Part shown: one piece after another, positions 25,257 to 32,204 of the stretch
How the letters are laid out: each line of letters begins with the position of its first letter
Position numbering within the stretch: position 1 is the stretch's first letter
From: Lachnospiraceae bacterium
Lineage (GTDB): Bacteria > Bacillota > Clostridia > Lachnospirales > Lachnospiraceae
Assembly: GCA_022793375.1 (NCBI GenBank)
Contig: JAAWCS010000014.1
Location: 1 to 42,605 of the forward strand
DNA: 42,605 nucleotides
Direction of reading: 5' to 3'
Notes under the pieces: generated by a model
The model's database searches: none
The model's input: the letters and a program-made list of their open reading frames with translations, nothing else
What the model was told of the DNA's origin: nothing
Program-made: the position numbers and the translations under genes

Positions 25257-25400
25257 AATTTTCATCGGCAGGGCGGTATGAGCTAGCAGGCCGGAGTGCG
25301 AATGCAGGCGGCGATCGCGGAAGTGCCAAAGGCATGTGGTAATCGGCTTTCACACCGTGGCGGCGCCGCGGCAGCGGTGCATGCAGGATTACCGCAAAAA
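25257..25400. repeat. Dispersed structured element, copy A
   Basis: Positions 25293-25352 match 30111-30170 at 44 of 60 positions without gaps, and weaker similarity extends to the left (CATCGG ... TATGAG). It can form GTGCC-AAA-GGCAT (25323-25335), CACCG/CGGTG, and an enclosing GGTAATC/GATTACC helix. No coding gene is supported here. With the hairpin at 25416-25462 it fills the gap between tyrA and the trpB-like gene. Confidence 0.6.
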
Positions 25401-25415
25401 CATGACAGGTATTAT

Positions 25416-25462
25416 CAGGGGCCTGGAAACAGCGCATGCTTTGCTCTGTTTCCAGGCCCCTG
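25416..25462. other. 17-bp perfect inverted repeat between convergent genes
   Basis: Arms at 25416-25432 and 25446-25462 pair without mismatch around a 13-base loop containing GCATGC. There is no U-run on either side, so a classical terminator is not obvious. It may still act as a bidirectional transcript end for tyrA and the trpB-like gene. Confidence 0.7.
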
Positions 25463-25559
25463 CGGCAGGAGGACGGTTCTTTTCAGCCCGACTTTCTATC
25501 TTTCGTCCTTCGGAAATCAGGGGATTCCCGCGGTACTTTCAGTCCCGGCGCCCGTACTT

Positions 25560-26942
25560 TTACTCGTTCCCCGGAAATCGGGGGATTCCCGCAAGCCCTC
25601 TTTTCAGTTCTTCCTCCGAGGGGATATAGTCGTGCATCTCCCCGTTATTAAACTTTTCATAGGCCGTCATATCAAAATAGCCGGTTCCGGTTAAGCCAAA
25701 TACGATTGTCTTTTCTTCCCCGCTTTCTTTGCACCGCAGTGCTTCGTCCACGGCGACACGGATCGCATGGCTGCTCTCAGGCGCCGGCAGAATGCCTTCT
25801 ACCCTGGCAAATTCTTTGGCGGCTTCAAATACGGAAGTCTGCTCCACCGAAACCGCTTCCATGTAGCCGTCATGGTACAGCTGGGAGAGGGTCGAGCTCA
25901 TGCCGTGATAGCGCAGGCCGCCAGAGTGGTTCGCCGAGGGGATAAAGCCGCTTCCCAGCGTATACATTTTAGCCAGCGGACAGACTTTGCCGGTGTCGCA
26001 GAAATCGTATGCGAATCGGCCGCGGGTTAAGCTGGGGCAGGAGGCCGGCTCCACGGCAATGAAGCGGTAGTTCTTTTCTCCCCGCAGTTTTTCGCCCATA
26101 AACGGCGCGATCAGGCCGCCTAAGTTCGAGCCGCCGCCCGCACAGCCGATGATGATATCCGGCACGATTTTGTACTGGTCAAGCGCTGCCTTGGTCTCCA
26201 TCCCGATGACCGACTGGTGCAGCATTACCTGGTTGAGCACGCTTCCCAGCACATAACGGTAGCCCTCCTGGCTCGCGGCGGCTTCGACGGCCTCCGAGAT
26301 CGCGCATCCTAAGCTTCCTGTGGTGCCGGGGTGCTCGGCAAGGATCCGGCGGCCGACGGCGGTCGTCGCCGACGGCGAGGGGGTGACGGCGGCGCCATAG
26401 GTGCGCATTACTTCGCGGCGGAACGGTTTTTGCTCATACGATACCTTGACCATATAGACCTGGCAGTCCAGTTCCAGATAGGCGCAGGCCATTGACAGCG
26501 CCGTGCCCCACTGGCCGGCCCCGGTTTCGGTGGTCACGCCTTTTAAGCCTTGTTTTTTGGCGTAATAGGCCTGGGCGATCGCCGAGTTCAGCTTATGGCT
26601 GCCGCTGGTGTTGTTTCCTTCAAATTTATAATAGATTTTAGCCGGGGTTGCCAGCTTTTTTTCCAGGCAGTAGGCCCGTACAAGCGGCGACGGGCGGTAC
26701 ATTTTATAGAAGTCGCGGATCTCCCGGGGAATGTCGATGTAGCGGTCGCTGTCGTTTAATTCTTGTTTGACCAGCTCTTCGCAAAATACGGCGCTCAGTT
26801 CTTCGGCGGTCATCGGCTCGTGGGTCTCCGGGTTTAGGAGCGGGGCCGGCTTGTTTTTCATATCGGCCCGCATGTTGTACCACTGCCTGGGCATATCGTT
26901 TTCTTTGAGATAGATTTTGTAGGGGATCGTTGATTCACTCAT
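25560..26942 (-). CDS. trpB: Tryptophan synthase beta chain-like PLP enzyme (TrpB2 type)
   Basis: A 460-residue fold-type II PLP enzyme, longer than TrpB1 (~400) and matching the TrpB2 class. Readable features are RPSPLVRAYCLEKKL, the Schiff-base lysine in GSHKLNSA (K117), GVTTETGAGQWG, and the phosphate-binding GCAGGGSNLGG. It should make L-tryptophan from indole and serine. TrpB2 enzymes often act as indole salvage enzymes without TrpA, and no trpA is present here. The ATG at 26940-26942 follows AAGGAGG by 6 bases. A tryptophan T-box leader precedes it, supporting the substrate. The last codons are partly duplicated downstream (direct repeat at 25509 and 25560). Confidence 0.93.
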   Translation of the reverse strand: MSESTIPYKIYLKENDMPRQWYNMRADMKNKPAPLLNPETHEPMTAEELSAVFCEELVKQELNDSDRYIDIPREIRDFYKMYRPSPLVRAYCLEKKLATPAKIYYKFEGNNTSGSHKLNSAIAQAYYAKKQGLKGVTTETGAGQWGTALSMACAYLELDCQVYMVKVSYEQKPFRREVMRTYGAAVTPSPSATTAVGRRILAEHPGTTGSLGCAISEAVEAAASQEGYRYVLGSVLNQVMLHQSVIGMETKAALDQYKIVPDIIIGCAGGGSNLGGLIAPFMGEKLRGEKNYRFIAVEPASCPSLTRGRFAYDFCDTGKVCPLAKMYTLGSGFIPSANHSGGLRYHGMSSTLSQLYHDGYMEAVSVEQTSVFEAAKEFARVEGILPAPESSHAIRVAVDEALRCKESGEEKTIVFGLTGTGYFDMTAYEKFNNGEMHDYIPSEEELKRGLAGIPRFPGNE

Positions 26943-27102
26943 GGTTTGCCTCCTTTTCTTGGCCCGTGGGGCATGTTTCTGGGTTTTGCAGGGACAGGGG
27001 ACTTGCTCCATGGCCCGCAGTGCCAACCTCAATTTCGCTTCGCTCCATTTCGGTCGCGGGCTTTCGCCCTATGCCTGTGCAGAAATCCAGGCGTTCGTGC
27101 AT
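26935..27102 (-). CDS. Possible small upstream ORF in the trpB leader
   Basis: A 55-codon frame whose ATG (27100-27102) is preceded by AAGGAGG about 12 bases upstream. Its stop codon overlaps the trpB start (ATGAGTGA). It contains no Trp codons, so it is not a classical trp leader peptide. Its ATG is buried in a 12-bp hairpin (27091-27116). It could couple translation to trpB, or be a chance frame inside a structured leader. No homologue recognised. Confidence 0.3.
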   Translation of the reverse strand: MHERLDFCTGIGRKPATEMERSEIEVGTAGHGASPLSLQNPETCPTGQEKEANHE

Positions 27103-27155
27103 GTATGCACGAATGCCCTCCTTTCTGCTCAGGCGCACTGCTCATTGCTTACGCG

Positions 27156-27197
27156 AAAAAAGCTCCTGTCTCAGCATGTTTTGCTGGGACAGGAGCT
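27156..27197 (-). terminator. T-box leader terminator
   Basis: AGCTCCTGTC and GACAGGAGCT (with further inner pairs) form the stem, followed by TTTTTT on the minus strand. It directly follows the T-box antiterminator sequence. Confidence 0.92.
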
Positions 27198-27426
27198 TGT
27201 AGTTATCTCCTGCGGTGCCACCCGGCTTGGTGTGAATCCACACCCTCTCAGTGCATACAAACATATGCCGATCTTTGCTAACGGAGGATCTTCTCCGGCG
27301 CGCCTACTGAATGTTCGGTCTGCCCTCAGGAGCCCATTCATCCCTGATCCATGTACCACGCTCCCAGCACCCGCGGCTCTCTGTGACATGATTTATCCGG
27401 AATTACTTACTCTCCCTCATCGGTTT
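27198..27426 (-). promoter_or_regulatory. Tryptophan T-box leader
   Basis: The T-box sequence GGGTGGCACCGCAGG (27209-27223, minus strand) would pair with an uncharged tRNA acceptor end. Stem I features include GAGAGTAAGTA and the distal GGTGCTGGGAG loop. The specifier position reads GAA-TGG-GCTCCTGAG with TGG at 27334-27336, i.e. a tryptophan codon. Uncharged tRNA-Trp should stabilise the antiterminator and allow transcription into trpB. Specifier choice is from reading the motif, without folding software. Confidence 0.9.
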
Positions 27427-27432
27427 ATTAGC

Positions 27433-27461
27433 ATTATATGCATCTATGGCCGCTTTGTCAA
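27433..27461 (-). promoter_or_regulatory. Consensus promoter of the T-box-trpB transcript
   Basis: TTGACA (27456-27461), exactly 17 bases, then TATAAT (27433-27438): a perfect sigma-A consensus promoter. Confidence 0.95.
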
Positions 27462-27497
27462 GCACTTTTTTATGGTAACGCAATGCAGAGCGCCAGC

Positions 27498-29651
27498 TCA
27501 CCCAAACACCCGGCTTCCCACCTGGAACACAAGCACCGCCGCTGCCCAGGCCAGAAGCACCTGGAACGCGACCATCTGAAGCGTCCAGCGCCAGGAGCGC
27601 GTCTCGCGGCGAATCGTCGCCACCGCCGCCATACACGGGCTGTAGAGCAGGCAGAATACCATAAAAGCATAGGCATTGACCGGGCCGAAACCGTAGTCTG
27701 CCAAAATCCCCGCCAGCTCGCTCATCCCGGCTGCGGAATTGATATTGCCGATGGCAAAGAGTACCGAAAAACTGGATACCACCACCTCTTTGGCCGACAG
27801 GCCGCTGATCAAAGCCACGGCAATCTGCCACAGGCCAAGGCCGGCCGGCGCCAAAAACGGCACCAGGAAACGGCCGATCCCAGCCCCCAGGCTGGCCGCA
27901 ATATCGTCTACCATGCCGCCCGGGCCATAGTTTAACAAAAACCATAGGAGGATCGAGGCAATAAAAATCGTCGTCCCGGCCTTGGTCAAATAGTCTTTCA
28001 CCTTCTCCCACACATAAATCGCGATCGTGCGCGGGTTCGGCGTCTTGTACTCCGGCAATTCAATCAGGAGAGCATGTTCCTCCTTCGCCGGCGACAGGCG
28101 GCCGCCCACAAGCGCCACCGCAATTGCCACCGCCGCCCCCAGGATATACAGGGAGTACGCCACAAACATCGCCGACTGCGGGAAAAACAATTCGGCGAAC
28201 AGCACATAGATCGGCAGCCGCGCCGAACAGGACATAAACGGGGTAATCAAAATCGTGCGCCGCCGGTCGCGCTCACTCTCCAGCGCCCGTGTCGCCATCA
28301 CCGCCGGCACCGTACAGCCAAACCCCAGAAGCATCGGCAAAAACGCTTTGCCGGACAAACCCACGCGCCCCATTACCGAATCCATCACATAGGCCACGCG
28401 CGCCATATAGCCGGAATCCTCCAGAAAAGCCAACGCCAGAAAGAGAATAAAAATATTCGGTAAAAACGTCAAAATCCCGCCCACACCGGCAATGATGCCG
28501 TCCACGATCAGCGAGACCAGCCACTGTGCCGTGCCTATTTTTGCCAAAAACGACGCGGCCGACAGCGACACGTAATCGAGAGCTGTCTCAAAATATCCTT
28601 TCAGGAAATCGCCGACCGTAAACGTCAGGAAAAACACCGCCGCCATAATCAGCAGAAACAGGGGGATCCCCCACACCCGGTGCGTCAAAACCGCGTCGAT
28701 TTTCTCGGTGGCCGCCGCTTTTTCTTCTTTATGAAACAGGCATTCCTCCACGACCTCTTCTATGTAATCATACTTGCCGTTGATAATATCGTTTTCATAG
28801 GATCGGTCGAGCACCTCCGACGCCCGCACCGGATAACGCCGGCAAATCTCCTCGTCATTTTCCAAAAGCTTGATCGCCAGCCAGCGCGTATTTTCCAGCA
28901 GAGAACTGTCCGCCGCCCTAACAGGCGAGCCGGCGCGGCCCTTCTGCGGCGCGGCTTCTGTCTGTCGTCTTTGCGGCGCGGCTTTCGGCGGCAGGCTTTG
29001 CGGCGCCGTTCCTTTCTGCGGCTTATCTTTCGACGGCCTATCCTCCGGCGTCTTATACGTCTGGCAAAGCATTGTCTGCAGCTTGCCGATCTTTGCCTCC
29101 AGCCCCCTGCTGTACGTCACAACTTTCTCATTGGGTCCCTCTTCGTAATGATGGACCACCGCATGCAGCAATACGTCCAGGCCGCTTCTGCGTCTGGCCG
29201 ACACCGGCACGACCGGAATCCCCCCCAGCATTTCCGGCAGACGGTGCATATCGATCTCCATGCCCCGTTCCTCAACGATATCCATCATATTTAAAGCCAG
29301 GACAACCGGCTTTTTCAGTTCCAGCAGCTGCATGGTCAAATAGAGGTTGCGCTCCAGCGAAGAAGCATCCACGACATTGACAATGACATCAATGCCCTCC
29401 TCTAAAATACACTTGCGTGAAACCCGCTCCTCGATTGAATAGCAGGTCAGGCTGTAGATGCCCGGCAGATCGATAAGCCGCAGCTTCTGCCCCTTGTAGC
29501 TGGTCTCGCCCTCCACCCGCTCGACCGTCACCCCCGGCCAGTTGGCAACCTTTAGATTCGCCCCCGTAAACGCATTGAAAAGCGTAGTCTTGCCGCAGTT
29601 CGGATTGCCGACAAAACCCACGGTCAGCGTTTGCTTGCTTGACGTTTTCAT
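27498..29651 (-). CDS. feoB: Ferrous iron transport protein B
   Basis: A 717-residue Fe2+ importer with a cytoplasmic G domain. G1 is GNPNCGKTT (15-23), G3 is DLPG (61-64) and G4 is NMMD (121-124). A helical spacer follows, then a membrane domain of about eight to ten helices with the Gate motifs (FGCTVPAVMATRALES, SCSARLPIYVLF). An unusual Pro/Gln/Lys/Ala-rich segment (about residues 201-250, 28902-29051) lies between G domain and spacer and looks like a low-complexity insertion. The C-terminus contains SPCMAAVATIRRET. The ATG overlaps the feoA stop by four bases (ATGA), with GTGGAGG 7 bases upstream. Iron-type regulation is inferred from the feoA promoter palindrome. Confidence 0.96.
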   Translation of the reverse strand: MKTSSKQTLTVGFVGNPNCGKTTLFNAFTGANLKVANWPGVTVERVEGETSYKGQKLRLIDLPGIYSLTCYSIEERVSRKCILEEGIDVIVNVVDASSLERNLYLTMQLLELKKPVVLALNMMDIVEERGMEIDMHRLPEMLGGIPVVPVSARRRSGLDVLLHAVVHHYEEGPNEKVVTYSRGLEAKIGKLQTMLCQTYKTPEDRPSKDKPQKGTAPQSLPPKAAPQRRQTEAAPQKGRAGSPVRAADSSLLENTRWLAIKLLENDEEICRRYPVRASEVLDRSYENDIINGKYDYIEEVVEECLFHKEEKAAATEKIDAVLTHRVWGIPLFLLIMAAVFFLTFTVGDFLKGYFETALDYVSLSAASFLAKIGTAQWLVSLIVDGIIAGVGGILTFLPNIFILFLALAFLEDSGYMARVAYVMDSVMGRVGLSGKAFLPMLLGFGCTVPAVMATRALESERDRRRTILITPFMSCSARLPIYVLFAELFFPQSAMFVAYSLYILGAAVAIAVALVGGRLSPAKEEHALLIELPEYKTPNPRTIAIYVWEKVKDYLTKAGTTIFIASILLWFLLNYGPGGMVDDIAASLGAGIGRFLVPFLAPAGLGLWQIAVALISGLSAKEVVVSSFSVLFAIGNINSAAGMSELAGILADYGFGPVNAYAFMVFCLLYSPCMAAVATIRRETRSWRWTLQMVAFQVLLAWAAAVLVFQVGSRVFG

Positions 29652-29872
29652 TGTACTGCCTCCACTTCTATCCCCTCGGCAATCCGGCGGCCGATCGCCC
29701 AGCGCGTCCCGCGCACCCGGATAATCATACAGCCGTGCTTCTTACTGTTTAACACGGCGATCTTCGTCTGCCCGGTCAGCCCCAGCGCTTCCAGCCTTCG
29801 GGTAATCTGATCCATCTCCCGAATCGACCGCACCTCATACACCTGGCCGATTTTTCCTTCACTCAGCTTCAT
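29648..29872 (-). CDS. feoA: Ferrous iron transport protein A
   Basis: A 74-residue SH3-like small protein, typical FeoA length. It is a cytoplasmic partner of FeoB required for Fe2+ uptake. Family features are the N-terminal LSEGKIGQVYEV, MDQITRRLEALGLTGQTKI and the C-terminal RVRGTRWAIGRRIAEGIEV. The start follows AAAGGAG by 6 bases. The overlap with feoB shows a tight operon. Confidence 0.93.
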   Translation of the reverse strand: MKLSEGKIGQVYEVRSIREMDQITRRLEALGLTGQTKIAVLNSKKHGCMIIRVRGTRWAIGRRIAEGIEVEAVQ

Positions 29873-29967
29873 CGTCTACTCCTTTGATACCGGACGCCTT
29901 TTCCGGCCCCGCAGGGCAGCGACAGGCGATGCCCTTCTTTCTCCATAGTTAGTCTGGCCTTACTGTT

Positions 29968-29996
29968 ATTCTAACCTTTAGAATACCCCCTGTCAA
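29968..29996 (-). promoter_or_regulatory. feoAB promoter with overlapping palindrome
   Basis: TTGACA (29991-29996), 17-base spacer and TAGAAT (29968-29973). A perfect inverted repeat ATTCTAA-N3-TTAGAAT (29968-29984) covers the -10 box and spacer. It is ideally placed for repression by a dimeric, probably iron-responsive, regulator. It does not match the classic Fur box closely. Confidence 0.8.
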
Positions 29997-30030
29997 GAAA
30001 AACTTTCTATGAAAGCCCCGGACGGCGGCT

Positions 30031-30064
30031 GTGCACAGGGGCGTGCTCGCACGCCCCTGTACAC
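30031..30064. other. 16-bp stem-loop between spoVAF and feoAB
   Basis: Arms 30031-30046 and 30049-30064 pair with one mismatch around a 2-base loop (core GGGGCGTGC-TC-GCACGCCCC). There is no U-run. It may end the spoVAF-like transcript or belong to the adjoining dispersed element. Confidence 0.65.
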
Positions 30065-30065
30065 A

Positions 30066-30170
30066 GACATCGGACGGGCAAGCCTGAATGAGTATGGAGG
30101 GCGACAGCCCGGAATACGAATTCCGGCGGCGGGCACGGGAGCGCCAACGGCGCGGAGTGACCGGCTTTCA
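30066..30170. repeat. Dispersed structured element, copy B
   Basis: Matches 25257-25352. It contains three hairpins: GGGC-GACA-GCCC (30099-30110), CCGGAAT/ATTCCGG (30109-30126) and GCGCC-AAC-GGCGC (30141-30153). The last has compensating changes against copy A. The right end overlaps the last codon of the spoVAF-like gene. Confidence 0.6.
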
Positions 30171-31613
30171 GGGCCTTGCCTGCTTCCCCTCCTTCTCCCC
30201 TTCATACCCATGGCTGATCCGCACCCGGAACAAGCGCTTTTTCAATTCCTCCCCATTAAAGGGAATCAGCGGATACAGATAGCTCCGCCCCCCGATCGTG
30301 CGGTTCGAGGCAATCGCCCCGATCACAAAAACCGTCCCCGCCAGAAACCCCCACTCGTCGAACACCGCCGTCAAAACCATCAGCAGTACCCGCATAAACT
30401 TCAGGGCATAGCTCATCTCAAAGCTGGCCTGCGAATAATTCGCCAGCGCCACAAAGGCCATATACAGCATGACCTCCGAATTAAACCACCCCGACTGCAC
30501 CGCATAATCGCCCAGCACAATCGCCGCAATTACGCTTAACGGCGTCGAAAGCATCGTCGGCGTGTTGATCGAAGCCAGCCGCAGCCCGTCGATCGCAAAT
30601 TCAAGAATTATAAATTGCAGCACAAGCGGTACGTTCACCTCGTCCGCCACCAGCGAAAAGGAAAGCCACTCCGGCACATGCCCCGGATTCTGCATCATCA
30701 AAAGATATACCGGCGTCAAAAACAGCGCCACGAATGAAGTCGCAAAACGCGTCAGCCGCAGATACGTCCCCGTTACCGGCGGAAAATAATAATCGTCCGC
30801 CTCCTCGATCACGTCAAACACCGACGAAGGCAGGATCATCGCCGCCGGCGAATTGTCCACCAGCACAATGATGCTCCCCTGCAAAAGGCAGGCCGCCGCC
30901 GTATCCGGCCGCTCCGAAAATTTGAACTTCGGAAACGGGTTAAACCACTTCCCCTTGTACAGGCATTCCGCCAGGCTCTCCTGGTTCATCGTCAGCGAAT
31001 CCACCCGCAGGTCGGCCAGCCGCTCCTTTAAATGCGCAAGGATTTTCGTATCCGCCTCCCCCTCCATGTAGCAGATCGCCACGTCCGTGCGCGAGCGCCG
31101 TCCCACGTTCTGCAGTTCCACCCGCAGCCGCGGATCGCGGATCCGCCGGCGGATCAGCGCCGTGTTAAAAATCAGCGTCTCCACAAAGCCGTCCCGCGAC
31201 CCGCGCATGACCTTATCCTTCTCCGGTTCCTGTACGCCCCTCGAAGGGTATTCCCGGCAGTCCATAATCAGGCACTGCGCATACCCGTCGATGAACAGGC
31301 AGGTAATCCCCGCCAAAAACGCCGTCGCCACCTCGTCCATATCCGTAAGCGTCCCCACCTCGCCGTAAGGCAAAAGCTGCTCCATAAACCGCTTTCCGTC
31401 CTTCGGCATGGCCTCCGGCTTTACGCTGTACATAAACTGGATCGTCCGCTGCAAAACCCCGGCGTCCGTAAAACCGTCGATCATATAAATGACCGACGGC
31501 CTCCCGCCGATCTCCAGCCTGCGCTCAATAATATCATAGTTCTGATCCGGTGCAAACATTCCTTTAAAAACCGCCTGGTTTTCCGTAATACTGGCAGACA
31601 GCTTCTTTGCCAT
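30168..31613 (-). CDS. spoVAF: SpoVAF/GerA-family spore germination protein
   Basis: A 481-residue membrane protein of the GerA-alpha family (PF03323). An N-terminal soluble domain contains YMIDGF and VMRGSRDGFVETLIFNTALI followed by RRRIRDPRLR. The segments IVLVDNSPAAMILP and YLRLTRFATSFVALFLTPVY follow, then five to six transmembrane helices. The RGSRDGFVETL...RRRIRDP pattern with no GerAB or GerAC partner gene points to SpoVAF rather than a germinant-receptor GerAA. SpoVAF works with the SpoVA channel in the spore inner membrane. I chose the ATG at 31611-31613 (GAGAGGAG upstream, MAKKL-type N-terminus). An ATG at 31664 also has a good GGGAGGAG site. No sigma-A promoter was seen, as expected for a forespore gene. 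Confidence 0.82.
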   Translation of the reverse strand: MAKKLSASITENQAVFKGMFAPDQNYDIIERRLEIGGRPSVIYMIDGFTDAGVLQRTIQFMYSVKPEAMPKDGKRFMEQLLPYGEVGTLTDMDEVATAFLAGITCLFIDGYAQCLIMDCREYPSRGVQEPEKDKVMRGSRDGFVETLIFNTALIRRRIRDPRLRVELQNVGRRSRTDVAICYMEGEADTKILAHLKERLADLRVDSLTMNQESLAECLYKGKWFNPFPKFKFSERPDTAAACLLQGSIIVLVDNSPAAMILPSSVFDVIEEADDYYFPPVTGTYLRLTRFATSFVALFLTPVYLLMMQNPGHVPEWLSFSLVADEVNVPLVLQFIILEFAIDGLRLASINTPTMLSTPLSVIAAIVLGDYAVQSGWFNSEVMLYMAFVALANYSQASFEMSYALKFMRVLLMVLTAVFDEWGFLAGTVFVIGAIASNRTIGGRSYLYPLIPFNGEELKKRLFRVRISHGYEGEKEGKQARP

Positions 31614-31845
31614 ATCGTCCCGCTCCTCTCCGGCGCACACGCCGCGCACATTCCGCTCTCGCATCCCGCCTCTCCTCCCTGCCGGTTCAAAAACCGCAGA
31701 GCTCTCCGGCTGAATTGCGTCACAGCACTAGTGTGCCCATATCCTCCCAAATTATTGCCCGAAAAAGCCAAAAACGCCGTTCCAATGCAAAACGCCGCCA
31801 AAAACCAAACCAAAAACCGAACGTGTCTTTTTTCCGTCCGCACCC

Positions 31846-31874
31846 TTGACAAACCCCCGCAAACCACCTATGAT
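31846..31874 (+). promoter_or_regulatory. Promoter of the M-box-mgtE transcript
   Basis: A perfect TTGACA (31846-31851), 17-base spacer and TATGAT (31869-31874). The stretch 31614-31845 between here and spoVAF holds no credible gene. Confidence 0.88.
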
Positions 31875-31888
31875 GGTAGCAGAGGAAA

Positions 31889-32035
31889 CAGGTTCCGGTA
31901 GGTAAGGCTACCACAGGGATACGGGTTGCTGCCGCAAAGTAGTGGAGACACTATCCGCTGGCTAACAGGCGATGTCGAACGGACAAGGCATCGCTTAACG
32001 CAATGACAAGCCCTGTGACGCTAAAGCTCGCACGG
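31889..32035 (+). promoter_or_regulatory. M-box (ykoK) Mg2+ riboswitch
   Basis: Conserved blocks are readable in order: GGTAGGTAAGGCTACC, AGGGATACGGGTTGCTGCCG, and near the 3' end CCTGTGACGCTAAAGCTC. These correspond to the GTTAGGTGAGGCTCC, GGAGATACGCTGCTGCC and GTGCTAAAGCTC blocks of the ykoK leader. High Mg2+ should compact the aptamer and favour termination upstream of mgtE. Confidence 0.92.
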
Positions 32036-32067
32036 CGGCAGATCAAACATCCACCAAAGTACAAGCC

Positions 32068-32095
32068 CCGCTGGCAGACTGCCCGCGGTTTTTTT
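32068..32095 (+). terminator. M-box expression-platform terminator
   Basis: CCGC-T-GGC and GCC-C-GCGG form a short interrupted stem followed by seven T. A competing longer pairing (GCTGGCAGA with TCTGCCAGC about 30 bases on) would disrupt it. Confidence 0.7.
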
Positions 32096-32204
32096 GCGCG
32101 GCATCTGCCAGCCGTTCGCCGGGATACGGCAAATCGGCCGTTATGCCCTCTTGTCCCGGCCGGCCCGGAACCCTTCTTAAAAACGTCGAAAGAGAGGTGG
32201 AACC

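Noticed and set aside
31484..31867. 128-codon minus-strand frame with a hydrophobic start, upstream of spoVAF
   Set aside because: Two thirds overlap spoVAF in another frame, and it begins inside the mgtE promoter region. Only the first ~65 codons are free, and no homologous motif was recognised.
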